In this document: positions 36,859-46,356 of the stretch, piece by piece
How the letters are laid out: every line of letters starts with the position of its first letter
Numbering within the stretch: the stretch's first letter is position 1
Origin: Bacteroidia bacterium
GTDB taxonomy: Bacteria; Bacteroidota; Ignavibacteria; SZUA-365
Assembly (NCBI GenBank): GCA_027493955.1
Contig: JAOSJT010000001.1
Coordinates: 3,397,131 to 3,461,130 of the forward strand
Length of the DNA stretch: 64,000 nt
Reading direction: 5' to 3'
Notes under the pieces: generated by a model
What the model saw: only the letters and a program-made list of their open reading frames with translations
Databases searched by the model: none
Told to the model about the DNA's origin: nothing
Translations under genes and position numbers: made by a program

Positions 36859-37689
36859 ATGCATCGTACCGTCTTCACTGTCCTCATCTTGCTTTTGCTT
36901 TGCGCCTCCGTGAGCGCACAGCCGGTCAAGTCACGCGGATTTATCCCCCCGCTCTTTACGCTGCCGAAAGCACAGGACGAAGTACGGTTCACCGGTTCAG
37001 CGCAACCTCGTTTCCAGCTTCCCGATTATCCCGCCGCGCAGCTCAACGCCGGTACGGAAGGCGCAGTCGAAGCAACATTGTATGTTACCGCGGAAGGAGA
37101 AATTGTTTATTCGGAGATCAGCGTCAGTTCGGGAGTCAAGGAATTCGATAATGCCGTGCTCGAAAGCTGTATGAAGTCGCGCTTCCCCGCCGGCTTCGCA
37201 ACAGTGAAAGGGCTTCCTCATGATTTTAAAATTTCCGTCCCCTTTTATTTTCTCGTGGCCTCCGACCCCGAACAGTACTGGCATTCCCGCCTCGAACTCG
37301 CCCGCATTCAGAACGAATATGAATCCGTAATGAAGAAATTCGAGGACATTGTCATGTCCCGTACAACCGCCTCCGACGCACGCAAACGTGAAATTCAGCG
37401 GCAGATGGAAGGCACAGTGGCTGCCGCGAAAAGCGTCCACCGCATTCTCGCGGAAAAAAAGGAAAAGGCGATCATCCGCCTCCGTGGCATGATTGATGCA
37501 TCGCGCTCCGAAGGCACGCCGCTTGCGGACACCCACGACGCCAGCTGGCGCTCACAGAGTCTGGATCCCGCCCAGGCAACGGTGCAATCCGGTGCCACAG
37601 GCGTCGGCGTCATCAGCATACATGAGATGTCCGGAAGTGAATCCGAACGACTCGCGCAGGAACTCGAATTAAAGAAAGCATACATGTAA
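36859..37689 (+). CDS. TonB C-terminal domain protein
   Basis: A 276-aa exported protein. It begins with a signal peptide (about 1-20, 'CASVSAQP'). A TonB_C domain covers about 55-130: 'PDYPAAQLNAGTEGAVEATLYVTAEGEIVYSEISVSSG' read in parts, with the typical 'YP..A...G.EG.V...V...G'. The remainder is a helical, charged region (about 140-215), probably coiled coil. Unlike canonical TonB it has no N-terminal transmembrane anchor or Pro-rich spacer and appears free in the periplasm. The order of domains is unusual, with TonB_C at the N-side and a helical tail after it. It might act in surface or sensor functions rather than energy transfer. Confidence 0.75.
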   Translation: MHRTVFTVLILLLLCASVSAQPVKSRGFIPPLFTLPKAQDEVRFTGSAQPRFQLPDYPAAQLNAGTEGAVEATLYVTAEGEIVYSEISVSSGVKEFDNAVLESCMKSRFPAGFATVKGLPHDFKISVPFYFLVASDPEQYWHSRLELARIQNEYESVMKKFEDIVMSRTTASDARKREIQRQMEGTVAAAKSVHRILAEKKEKAIIRLRGMIDASRSEGTPLADTHDASWRSQSLDPAQATVQSGATGVGVISIHEMSGSESERLAQELELKKAYM

Positions 37690-37712
37690 TCTTTCTCTGC
37701 ATGACATGAAAG

Positions 37713-37735
37713 ATCCGCTTCGGCGGATTTTTTTT
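37713..37735 (+). terminator. Rho-independent terminator after the TonB-domain gene
   Basis: Stem ATCCGC / GCGGAT with a TTCG tetraloop, then eight T, beginning 24 bp past the stop. Confidence 0.85.
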
Positions 37736-37737
37736 GC

Positions 37738-38605
37738 CCGCAATGTTTGGGCAAATCATGTATCGCCACGTTTTTACCGTATCGCCCGGTGTGGGAATAG
37801 GTGCGCGGATCACACGGATGAACACGGATTTTCGCGGCGCTTTTTTTGGAGACACATGCCGGGTGTTGGTAGGGGATTCTAATATGGGCGATTCATGTAT
37901 CGCCACGTTTTTACCGTATCGCCCGGTGTGGGAATAGGTGCGCGGATTACACGGATGGAAGCGGATTCTCGCGGCGCATTTTTTGGAGACACATGCCGGG
38001 TGTTGGTACGGGATTCTAAAATGGGCGATTCATGTATCGCCACGTTTTTACCGTATCGTCCGGTGTGGGAATAGGTGCGCGGATCACACGGATGGAAGCG
38101 GATTCTCGCGGCGCATTTTTTGGAGACACATGCCGGGTGTTGGTACGGGATTCTAAAATGGGCGATTCATGTATCGCCACGTTTTTACCACATCGCCCGG
38201 TGTGGGAATAGGTGCGCGGATTGCACGGATGGAAACGGATTCTCGCGGCGCTTTTTCTTGGAGACACATGCCGGGCGCCGCTGCGGGACTCTAAAATGGG
38301 CGATTCATGTACCGCCACGTTTTTACCGTATCGCCCGGTGTGGGAATAGGTGCGCGGATCACACGGATGAACACGGATTTTCGCGGCGCTTTTTCTTGGA
38401 GACACATGCCGGGTGTTGGTACGGGATTCTAAAATGGGCGATTCATGTATCGCCACGTTTTTACCGTATCGCCCGGTGTGGGAATAGGTGCGCGGATTAC
38501 ACGGATGGAAGCGGATTCTCGCGGCGCTTTTTCTTGGAGACAAATGCCGGGCGCCGCTGCGGGACTCTAAAATGGGCGATTCATGTATCGCTACATGATG
38601 GAACA
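37738..38605. repeat. Tandem array of 137/138-bp units with palindromic core
   Basis: Seven anchors reading CATGTATCGCC (one CATGTACCGCC) start at 37757, 37894, 38031, 38168, 38306, 38444 and 38582, giving spacings of 137, 137, 137, 138, 138 and 138 bp. Each unit carries a near-perfect palindrome GGCGATTCATGTATCGCC, a GTATCGCCCGGTGTGGGAAT block and a TGGAGACACATGCCGGG block. Units differ in a few places, in two variant classes (GGGTGTTGGTACGGG or GGGCGCCGCTGCGGG). The 137-bp periods are not multiples of three, so frame shifts between those copies; the minus-strand open frame is not a real protein. A solo palindrome copy lies near 27.39 kb. Confidence 0.9.
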
Positions 38606-38651
38606 CCGTGTCCATGCGATGCAGACACCTCGCCAAGGAGTCGCTCGCACG

Positions 38652-38680
38652 AAAAAAAATCCCCGCCATGTGGCGGGGAT
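38652..38680 (-). terminator. Rho-independent terminator of the Asp-box protein gene
   Basis: On the minus strand a TCCCCGCCACATGGCGGGGA hairpin is followed by eight T (A run at 38652-38659). It lies 25 bp past the stop of the leftward gene. Confidence 0.85.
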
Positions 38681-38704
38681 GTGAATGAGCGAGGCGCGAT
38701 ATTC

Positions 38705-41314
38705 TCAGTTCAGCACGACCATTTTCTTCATGCTGCGCTGTCTGCCATCACTGATCGTGTAGAAGTACACGCCGTTGCGCAACTCCGACGTGTTCACGGA
38801 AACACTGTGGCTTCCGCCGGACAGACGCCCCTGGTGCAACGTGCGCAGCGTGCGACCGGTGGCGTCGTGCAGTGTCAGCATCACGTCGGATGCCTCCGGA
38901 AGTGTGAAGCGTATCGTCGTACCCTGCGCCGAGGCGAAGGGATTCGGATAATTCTGCGCCAGCGCGAAAGCCGTCGGAGCCGTCGCCGGCACCGAGTTGA
39001 TGACGGCGGATGCTATCCACATGCCGCGACCAAAGGTGGCGGCGATAAGGCGGTTCTGATTGTCAATGTCCACATCGTACACGACCACGTTCGGCAATCC
39101 CACGCCAAAACGTGACCAATTCTGACCGCCGTCACGCGTATACCACACGCCGATGTCGCTGCCGATGAACAGCGTGTTGTCCGGATCGTCGCGCGAAATG
39201 ACGATGCCGTTCACAGGAACATTGGGGAGGTTGCCTGAAATATCCGTCCAGTTCTGCCCGAAATTCGTGGTCTTGTAGACATGCGGTGTATTGATTCCGG
39301 AGAATACCACGTACGCAATAGCGGGATTGCGCCGGTCGATCTTTATCCTGCTCACCCAGCGATTGGGGAGCCCGTTGGTGATGTTCGTCCACTCCACATC
39401 GGCCGCCGTGATGTTGCTGCTGTACTGCACCGTACCGTCGCCGCAACCGACATACATCGTCGTGGGTGATGACTGACTGACGTCGATGGTGGAGATGACC
39501 GAGCTGATGGAGTTGCGCGCGGTCAGATCCGGGCTGATGGCGCGGAAGGTGGGTGTGCCGCTGTCCACGGGTTTTGCTGAGTAGACGAACTGCGTGGCGG
39601 TGTACATGCGCGTGCGATCGTTCGGAGCGAGCATCATCGGTGTGAGCCAGTTGAAACGATCACCCGAAAAACCGTTTTCGAGACGCGTCCAGCTCTGTCC
39701 GCCGTTAATACTGCGCGCGGGGACAGGATTGCCGGAACCCTCGATCATCAACCGGCTGTAAAGGATGTTCGGATTGCTGGGATCAACCAACACATACCCG
39801 CCGTCGCCGCCTCGCCGAATTCTCCACTCTTTGTTGTCGATGTTGGAGGATTGAAATACGCCATGATCCTGAACCCCGCCATAAAAGCGGTCGGCGTTGT
39901 TGGGATCCCAGGCGAGCGTATAGAACTGAATGGTTTCCAGGGTTCTTTCCAGCGGGGTCCATGTAGTGCCCTTGTTGAGAGAGCGATACACGCCGCCGTC
40001 GTTGCCGAGAAAGAGGTACTTATTGTCGGGAGAATACTCGAGCACGTGTTGATCCACATGCACAGGAGATCCGTTACTCGAGATCTGCGTCCAGCTCGAG
40101 CCACCATTGACGGAGCGCCAAAGTTCCAGTCCTCCTACATGAACGGTATCCGCGCTCGTCGGCGCGATACTCAAGCAGAGGTCATAGAAACCCTGCCCGG
40201 AAGTCATGGTCGAAGGCAGATTGCTGTTCTGCCGAACCCAGTTTTCTCCGCCATCCGTGCTCATCATCATCGCGAGAAAATCATTGTTGCCGATGTAAAA
40301 GCCCTTGCGCACAACAGCGGCCATGAGCAGATCCGGATTCGCCGCAGACACCGCAAGTTCGATGCGCCCGAGCGAGTCATTGGACGGAAAGTTGTTCGAG
40401 AGTTTCGTCCAGGTAAAGGGCTTGCCTCCATCAGTCGAACGGTACACACCGTTGACCAGCGCACCGTCGTCCTTGCCGATGGCAAGATACACGATGTCGG
40501 GATTGCCGGGCTTGAATTCAATGTCCGTGATAACGCCGCCCTGTGCGCGGGTCCAATTCTGGCCTCCGTCTTCGGAGCGGTACATGTTCGCCCGCGACGC
40601 CACGAGTATGACATTCGGATTTCTGGGATCGATCAGGATGCGATGTATCGCGCTCGTGGCCTGCGGCCAGGGCAAACGTGTCCAGCTCTCACCCGCATCC
40701 GTGGATTTGAAAACGCCAACCCCGCTGAACGAAGGACCGGAGTTCACCTTGTACAGATCAGCCGTGGGCTCGCCCGTGCCTGCGTACATGATGTCCGGAT
40801 TCACGGGATCGATGGCGATGGCGCCGACTGGGATGGCATCGGTGAAATCCATGACGGGACGCCAGTCGTTCTGCCCTCCGTTGGTGGATTTGAAAATGCC
40901 GCCGCTCGCACCGCCGGCGAAAACGACGTTCGGATCATCGGGACGAAACGCGATGGCGCGCACGCGGCCGGCAATATTGCCCGGACCCAGCGAACGCCAG
41001 ATGTTGCTTTCCGTAACCTTGTCAAAGCCCTTGTTCAGCCGATTTTCCACCTCCTGCAGCGCCTTGTAACGCTCCAGTTCGACGTTGACGCCGGGATTCC
41101 CATACCAGCGCGAAAGGTAATAAAACTCAATGGCGGGAATATGCTTCCGCACACCCTTCGCGCCCTGAAATTTTTCCATCCTGCGCTCATTCATCTTCGA
41201 CATCACAGTATCCCACCCTGGAGGGGTTTCCGGAAGAACGAGCATCACGACCAGCGCCACGGCGCTTATCGTTGCTAACCCAGGGAGCCAATTCGTACTA
41301 CGCAGGTGCATCAC
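38705..41314 (-). CDS. Asp-box (BNR/sortilin-like) repeat protein with T9SS sorting domain
   Basis: An 869-aa exported protein. An N-terminal hydrophobic anchor or signal (about 10-30, 'ATISAVALVVMLVLPE') precedes a charged segment and a beta-propeller region of about 660 residues. About ten Asp-box motifs are visible, for example 'STDAGESW', 'SEDGGQNW', 'STDGGENW', 'SINGGQSW' and 'TRDGGQNW', alternating with 'DPxNPDxxYAGTGE'-like strands, as in sortilin/Vps10-type propellers. No catalytic sialidase residues were identified. The last ~80 residues form a T9SS type A sorting domain ('FALAQNYPNPFASAQGTTI', 'LHDATGRTLRTLHQG', 'NGVYFYTI'). It is probably exported; the ligand is unknown. Confidence 0.88.
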   Translation of the reverse strand: MMHLRSTNWLPGLATISAVALVVMLVLPETPPGWDTVMSKMNERRMEKFQGAKGVRKHIPAIEFYYLSRWYGNPGVNVELERYKALQEVENRLNKGFDKVTESNIWRSLGPGNIAGRVRAIAFRPDDPNVVFAGGASGGIFKSTNGGQNDWRPVMDFTDAIPVGAIAIDPVNPDIMYAGTGEPTADLYKVNSGPSFSGVGVFKSTDAGESWTRLPWPQATSAIHRILIDPRNPNVILVASRANMYRSEDGGQNWTRAQGGVITDIEFKPGNPDIVYLAIGKDDGALVNGVYRSTDGGKPFTWTKLSNNFPSNDSLGRIELAVSAANPDLLMAAVVRKGFYIGNNDFLAMMMSTDGGENWVRQNSNLPSTMTSGQGFYDLCLSIAPTSADTVHVGGLELWRSVNGGSSWTQISSNGSPVHVDQHVLEYSPDNKYLFLGNDGGVYRSLNKGTTWTPLERTLETIQFYTLAWDPNNADRFYGGVQDHGVFQSSNIDNKEWRIRRGGDGGYVLVDPSNPNILYSRLMIEGSGNPVPARSINGGQSWTRLENGFSGDRFNWLTPMMLAPNDRTRMYTATQFVYSAKPVDSGTPTFRAISPDLTARNSISSVISTIDVSQSSPTTMYVGCGDGTVQYSSNITAADVEWTNITNGLPNRWVSRIKIDRRNPAIAYVVFSGINTPHVYKTTNFGQNWTDISGNLPNVPVNGIVISRDDPDNTLFIGSDIGVWYTRDGGQNWSRFGVGLPNVVVYDVDIDNQNRLIAATFGRGMWIASAVINSVPATAPTAFALAQNYPNPFASAQGTTIRFTLPEASDVMLTLHDATGRTLRTLHQGRLSGGSHSVSVNTSELRNGVYFYTISDGRQRSMKKMVVLN

Positions 41315-41606
41315 ACAACCTCAATAAACCAATGAAACAAAGCAGATTCGTATTGCGGACAATACGCCAGTCAACTAATCTAGGGTTTTTCTGCACGTAA
41401 GTCCATGAAAAACGCCATGCCCTCGTACAACCGCACGGCGACGGCACAACTGCTCATCAACGGTTACCATAACTCCTTACAATTCAATGGGTTACGATAG
41501 CCCTATTTCTCCCGCTCCCGCACGGTCCCCATGCTACCGTCGATTTGCCCTATTCGGATAAGAGTTGTCGCATTATCACAAGCGGGGTCATCCTCGATTT
41601 CGCAAA

Positions 41607-43286
41607 TCACAGGCGTACGTCCAGAAGCAACGACAGATAATGATCCGACCGTTTTCCCGACACGTCTGAATCCCGATCGCGAAAACGATACGTCCCCTTC
41701 ACGAAAATATCGCGCCATGGCTCCCACACCCCCGTCACCGTCAGCAGGGTGCTGTTGTCCCGCACACCGGCGAGGAAAGGCGCGATATCGGAGTCACGCC
41801 CATCAATCATGGAATGGTATATATCGCCGCCATGATTGACGATGATGGCTCCCTCGGAGTCCACCTCGTTTGCGCCATGCCTTCGCAATTGAAGCGCGGC
41901 ACCGAGACGCAGATCCGCACCGGCCCAGTAATCCAGGCCGAAATACAATTCGTCGCTGTTGGGGGCCAGCTCAAATCCCAGCGCCGCGCGATCATGTGTG
42001 TACTGATTCCCCATGTAACGATGTGTGTAGACATAGGGATCGATGCGCGAATACTCGACGGTGATGTCACACTCCGGCAACAAGGAGGAAAGGGTCGTAC
42101 CCGCCTGGAGAATAAACTTGTTTCCCCACCAGCTCTTTCCCAAAAGACTGAAATCAACATCGTCTATCAGCCAGCTTCCGTAGAGCTCAAGGCCGTCAAT
42201 GCCCAATGTGGACAGCTCGAAGCCGAGCATCGGATTGTCCCTGTCGCCGCCCGCGTGCTCGGCCGATTTATAGAAATTGACGGGATTGAGATACGCCAGA
42301 TCCATTTCACGGCCTGAATAGATGACCGCTTCGAACACCCCCAGACGCAACAAATCCAACAGATCGGCTTCGAGGCGGTGCATGGACACATATTTGGCGT
42401 CGTAATACGGTTTGCCCTCCGGCAGACGTGTGAATTCCGAAAGCAGTGCCCCATGCAGAAAACTGAAACGCACCGCGCCGAAGCGCGCATCCACGTGCAC
42501 CGCGTCGAACGGTGCCGCATTGTTGCTCAGCAGCAGTTGATTCGAGCGGCCGGTGCCGGAAAAACGCGTCTCCTTCCCGAGCGAAGCCGATCCCCAGTCC
42601 CAGCTCATGGACAGCACGGCTTCCGTCAGATCGAAGTATTCCTTGTCCAGAGCGCCAAAGTTGAAGTTCTTCCGCAGTTGCGGATCGGACAAAGCCAGCG
42701 AGCGGTTCCCGGAGGCCATGCCGTTGGTGGCAGTCAGGGAGTAACCCAGCAATCCGCCCAGCGTCCCCCGGAAACGCCCGCCAATTTGTCCCAGCGTGAC
42801 ATTCGTGTTACCCTGATCGGATAACATCGTCCTGTATTCGAGTGACGCCAGCGCTTCCATGAACATGGTAGATTCTCCAGTAGCCGAGCGCCAGGCATAG
42901 AAATGCGTGGTGGAATCGGAAAACACCGCCGCCGCCATGCCGGGGATGGAGGCCTGCGCTATGCTGCGCGGAGGAGGAGCGTCCAGTGCGCCGGCAAAAA
43001 ATTCGTCCTCATAGCGTGCGAGTATCCGGCGCTCGGTGTCGGACAGCAGGTCGCCGCGCTTGCGCAGCTCGAGCAGAAAAGTACGCACCTGTTTCAGTTC
43101 CATCGGAAGCCAGGCGCGGGAGTAGCCCTCCACATTTCCTTGTACATGCTGCCTGTTGAGAAACTGATACACGGGATGCGCGGCGGGAACATGCTCCGCC
43201 TGCGCATGAAGCCGTTCCGCCGTGAAGGAGAGGACAAACAACGCGAGCATCGCGCCGCCTGTGAAATGCTTCAGTCTCGCTTTCAT
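41607..43286 (-). CDS. Capsule assembly Wzi-like outer-membrane protein
   Basis: A 559-aa outer-membrane beta-barrel protein with a signal peptide of about 28 residues ('...FTAERLHAQA'). After the leader, 'VYQFLNRQHVQGNVEGYSRAWLPMELKQVRTFL' read in parts resembles the N-terminal helix region of Wzi-family proteins. The barrel strands contain 'GKETRFSGTGRSNQLLLSNNAAPFDAV' in parts and end in 'HYLSLLLDVRL'. Wzi proteins attach or organise capsule at the cell surface. The ATG overlaps the stop of the GT39-like gene (ATGA), supporting operon membership with the WcaJ-like initiator and glycosyltransferase. The family match is from memory. Confidence 0.75.
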   Translation of the reverse strand: MKARLKHFTGGAMLALFVLSFTAERLHAQAEHVPAAHPVYQFLNRQHVQGNVEGYSRAWLPMELKQVRTFLLELRKRGDLLSDTERRILARYEDEFFAGALDAPPPRSIAQASIPGMAAAVFSDSTTHFYAWRSATGESTMFMEALASLEYRTMLSDQGNTNVTLGQIGGRFRGTLGGLLGYSLTATNGMASGNRSLALSDPQLRKNFNFGALDKEYFDLTEAVLSMSWDWGSASLGKETRFSGTGRSNQLLLSNNAAPFDAVHVDARFGAVRFSFLHGALLSEFTRLPEGKPYYDAKYVSMHRLEADLLDLLRLGVFEAVIYSGREMDLAYLNPVNFYKSAEHAGGDRDNPMLGFELSTLGIDGLELYGSWLIDDVDFSLLGKSWWGNKFILQAGTTLSSLLPECDITVEYSRIDPYVYTHRYMGNQYTHDRAALGFELAPNSDELYFGLDYWAGADLRLGAALQLRRHGANEVDSEGAIIVNHGGDIYHSMIDGRDSDIAPFLAGVRDNSTLLTVTGVWEPWRDIFVKGTYRFRDRDSDVSGKRSDHYLSLLLDVRL

Positions 43287-44596
43287 GCCTGAATACCTTT
43301 CATTGTCGTTCCGTTCGCGGGGGTATCCTCTGTCTGTTGCCGAAACCATGTGTGAACGGCATACGCGCAGGGAATGATGTACAAGGGCGCCAGTACCATC
43401 TGATAGCGGCTCTCGATATGCAGCGCGGATACCACGACGGCATTGAGGCCGATTATGAGCAGTAGCGGAAGCGCGTCGATACGCCGACGGAACAACAGCC
43501 ACGCTCCGATGCATGCGCCGATGGAGAGCAATGCGTGCGGCACCCAGTACAGCGGCGACCGCGCCCGCTTGTCCGACCAGTCTATGCTCAAAAACATGAG
43601 CAGCTTGCGCGCATACAGACCGGTCGCCCGCAGCGGATCAGCTTTGATAAAATTCAGCGTTTCCCGGCGATATACATCCATCACGGCGAGTTCATAACCG
43701 CGATCGCGGGGCAACGCTTCGATTTCGCTACGCAATTCCGGCGTCAGCCAGTTTGCGCCGCCCGTCGCCTTGAAACTGCCGCCGCTCGCTTCCGGATGAT
43801 TGCCGCGCCAGGCGTTCAGCCAGACATTGGTGGTAAAAGGAACAAAACTGCCGAGCGCGGCGGTGTTGCGCAGCGCCCAGGGCGCGCAGACGACGATGAG
43901 CATCGCAAACGCTATCGCGCTCCGCCTCCATTCGCTTCTCCAACCCAGCCAGAACAGCAGCAATATGGACGCGGCGAAACCCTCGGCGCGAAACATCGTC
44001 CACATTCCGGCGGCCAAACCCGCAAGTACCGCGGCACCGGTACCGGAGGAGTTACGCGGCACGCGGACAAACATCCAGAGGGCAAGACCCATCGTCAGGT
44101 GATACCAGGGTGTGCCCCCGAAGGTGGCCACGGACACTACCACTCCGGGATAAAGCGCGGTCAACACCGCGGTCCAGCGTGCCACACCCTCGCCAAGCAG
44201 CACACCGGCCGCGCGCGAAATAAAAACCACCGCGAGCAGTCCGGCGGTAACATTCAACAGGTACAGCAGCACGTACGCAATGCTGTTTTCCCCGACAAGG
44301 TAAAACACACCAGCCGCGACGAGCACAAATCCGGGCAGAGTGAAGGCCGATGGCGTAGCGTCCTCATACACACGCGGCACATGTCCATAATCGGCGTGCA
44401 GAATCGGAAACACCGTACTGTAGCCCTTGCCCGCCACGAGGTGACGCGCAATACCGCCCGTTTCGTAGAGCTGCGGACTGCGCAGATCACCAAAGTACAG
44501 CACTGCCCCGAGTCGCAGCAGAAGCCCCGTCCCGAGTACCAGCATCCAGAACTTCCTTGCGGGGATTGTGCTCACCAACGCCGCCATCGCCCTCAT
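43283..44596 (-). CDS. GT39-like membrane glycosyltransferase or polymerase
   Basis: A 437-aa polytopic inner-membrane protein with about 10-11 hydrophobic segments. The family placement comes from overall layout and first-loop sequence 'YETGGIARHLVAGKGYSTVF', a typical opening of PMT_2/GT39-like proteins, though the usual Asp-Glu pair is not clear. Soluble loops include 'FTTNVWLNAWRGNHPEASGG' and 'IESRYQMVLAPLYIIP'; the latter is conserved in this group. It lies 73 bp after the WcaJ-like gene and overlaps the Wzi-like gene by four bases. It probably adds a sugar to, or modifies, the exopolysaccharide built by this operon. Confidence 0.8.
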   Translation of the reverse strand: MRAMAALVSTIPARKFWMLVLGTGLLLRLGAVLYFGDLRSPQLYETGGIARHLVAGKGYSTVFPILHADYGHVPRVYEDATPSAFTLPGFVLVAAGVFYLVGENSIAYVLLYLLNVTAGLLAVVFISRAAGVLLGEGVARWTAVLTALYPGVVVSVATFGGTPWYHLTMGLALWMFVRVPRNSSGTGAAVLAGLAAGMWTMFRAEGFAASILLLFWLGWRSEWRRSAIAFAMLIVVCAPWALRNTAALGSFVPFTTNVWLNAWRGNHPEASGGSFKATGGANWLTPELRSEIEALPRDRGYELAVMDVYRRETLNFIKADPLRATGLYARKLLMFLSIDWSDKRARSPLYWVPHALLSIGACIGAWLLFRRRIDALPLLLIIGLNAVVVSALHIESRYQMVLAPLYIIPCAYAVHTWFRQQTEDTPANGTTMKGIQA

Positions 44597-44669
44597 GAAC
44601 TCGTCTCCGCTTCGGGATAGGATGGAAGCGCCTCGCTGGCCGGCGAACGTCCGCTGAGTCGCAGCGGCC

Positions 44670-46064
44670 TCACGCTTGTCCCTTCGCGGTGATCATGCGG
44701 AAAAAGGTGTGAATCAGGATTTTCACATCCATGCGCACCGACATGTTTTCTATGTAAAACAGATCGAAGCGCAGCTTGGTGCGCACATCCTCCATCGAAG
44801 CGTCGTACTTGTGCTTGACCTGCGCCCAACCCGTCAGACCCGGCCGCACATTCAGACGCCTGCGGTACAGCGGGATTTCACGTATGAACTGCTCCACGAA
44901 AAACGGACGCTCCGGGCGCGGCCCCACGAGACTCATACTCCCTTCCAGGATATTGATGAATTGCGGAATCTCGTCCAGATGCATACGGCGCAATACACGA
45001 CCCACCGGCGTCACACGTGGGTCGTCGCGATCAGCCCAGCGTGGCCCGCTTTTACTCTCGGCATCCTGAAACATCGAACGGAACTTGACGATGCGGAATA
45101 TCTTTCCGTTTTTACCGACACGATCCTGAAGGTAAAACACCGGTCCTCTCGATGTGAATTTGATCAGCGCGGACAGCAGCAGCCACAGCGGAAGTCCGAT
45201 CAATAGCACGAGCAGCGACACCACGATATCCATCAGACGCTTCACCACGCGCTCCCACGGCTGCATGAGCTGCGGGGTGATTTCGATGAGCGGGAAGCCG
45301 TAAATCTGATTTGTTCGCGCCTGTCCGGAGATGATATCGTACATGTCCGGACGAATCTTGATTTTCACATTGTGATTGCTGCATCGGCCGATGATGTCGA
45401 TCAGAGCCTCGTGCTCGGTGGAGGGCAGCGCGACTAACACCTCCTGCACGGGGTGTTGCCGGAGCACATCGTCAAGTTGCTCCGCATTGCCGAGCAAGGG
45501 AACGCGGGTGGGCTGCGTAATCTCTCCCGTGCTCACGTAGCCGATCACCTTGAAGCCCAGCGAAGGATACTCCAGCACCTGGTCGAACAGCTCGCGGGAC
45601 TGCTCATACGAGCCGACAATGAGCGTGTCCCGCGTTATCATACCGGCGAGAGTCATGCGCTTCAATATGGTGCGGTAGAGCAGGCGGCCTGTGCTCGTGA
45701 GGCCAATCATGAGCACGAGGTAAATGAGGATCAACAGGCGCGAGGTGGCGGGATCGTTGGTCAGCGTATCGTCAATGAAGATGAGGAAAAACAACACCAC
45801 CGTTCCGGCGGTGATGGTTTTTGCGACGGTAATCAGCTCATCGAAGCGCGATTCCGCGTACCAGGGCCGGTATAAACCGAAAAAGAGGAAAAGCAGCAGC
45901 CAGAACAGCCCGATGGCGACCATCGGCGTCCAGAACATCGGCTGTATGGGCGTGGCGAAAATGTCCGACGAAACGCGCACATAGTAATACAACGCCCAGG
46001 CCAGGTTCACCATGAACCCGTCGATGATCAGAAGTATGACTGTTTCGATTCTGCGTGACAGCAC
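44670..46064 (-). CDS. Undecaprenyl-phosphate sugar phosphotransferase (WcaJ/PssY-like)
   Basis: A polyprenyl glycosylphosphotransferase that starts exopolysaccharide assembly by moving a hexose-1-phosphate onto undecaprenyl phosphate. The N-terminal half has four or five transmembrane helices ('[20 protein letters not shown]'...), then a nucleotide-fold CoA-binding-like domain ('[19 protein letters not shown]'). The C-terminal catalytic domain has '[22 protein letters not shown]', '[16 protein letters not shown]', '[30 protein letters not shown]' and '[16 protein letters not shown]', which are diagnostic. I favour a GTG start at 46064 (464 aa, normal length); the frame stays open to 46400 with no good start. 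It is the first gene of the operon with GT39 and Wzi. Confidence 0.92.
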   Translation of the reverse strand: MLSRRIETVILLIIDGFMVNLAWALYYYVRVSSDIFATPIQPMFWTPMVAIGLFWLLLFLFFGLYRPWYAESRFDELITVAKTITAGTVVLFFLIFIDDTLTNDPATSRLLILIYLVLMIGLTSTGRLLYRTILKRMTLAGMITRDTLIVGSYEQSRELFDQVLEYPSLGFKVIGYVSTGEITQPTRVPLLGNAEQLDDVLRQHPVQEVLVALPSTEHEALIDIIGRCSNHNVKIKIRPDMYDIISGQARTNQIYGFPLIEITPQLMQPWERVVKRLMDIVVSLLVLLIGLPLWLLLSALIKFTSRGPVFYLQDRVGKNGKIFRIVKFRSMFQDAESKSGPRWADRDDPRVTPVGRVLRRMHLDEIPQFINILEGSMSLVGPRPERPFFVEQFIREIPLYRRRLNVRPGLTGWAQVKHKYDASMEDVRTKLRFDLFYIENMSVRMDVKILIHTFFRMITAKGQA

Positions 46065-46137
46065 GTGGAGTTTGAACGCCCAATGTTCGCAACCTGTAAA
46101 GGTAGAGAGAAAAAGCGAGAAATGACAGTTGGACGAA

Positions 46138-46177
46138 TTCCTGACCGATCCTGCCCGATCCTGACCGGACCTGACCA
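46138..46177. repeat. Four tandem 10-bp repeats upstream of the WcaJ-like gene
   Basis: TCCTGACCGA, TCCTGCCCGA, TCCTGACCGG and ACCTGACCAA follow one another, about 75 bp upstream of the favoured start. The 10-bp period equals about one DNA turn, so all copies lie on one face of the helix. They may be a regulator-binding array or chance slippage. Confidence 0.5.
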
Positions 46178-46356
46178 AGCCGCGCAGATACAAAGTGATG
46201 GAGACGACGGAACATGGATATCGCCGGTTACGCGAGTTCCGCACCATCCCGCAAGCAAGCGTTTGATTTTTCGCCCTGCGCGTCTGCATTGTCACGTTGT
46301 CGACTGCAGATTGCCTCAGACACTCTCCGTGTCGCGCCGCGCCTGTGTTCGCCGCC

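Noticed and set aside
37738-38605. CRISPR array
   Set aside because: The whole 137/138-bp unit is conserved; there are no short repeats with variable spacers and no cas genes.
38016-38669. 217-aa minus-strand frame with repeated 'AIHESPILES' motifs
   Set aside because: It is translation of the tandem DNA array. Three of the periods are 137 bp, so repeats change frame, and there is no ribosome binding site.
39851-41278. 475-aa open frame opposite the Asp-box protein gene
   Set aside because: It is antisense to a gene with clear repeats and sorting domain; its composition is typical of a GC-rich shadow frame.
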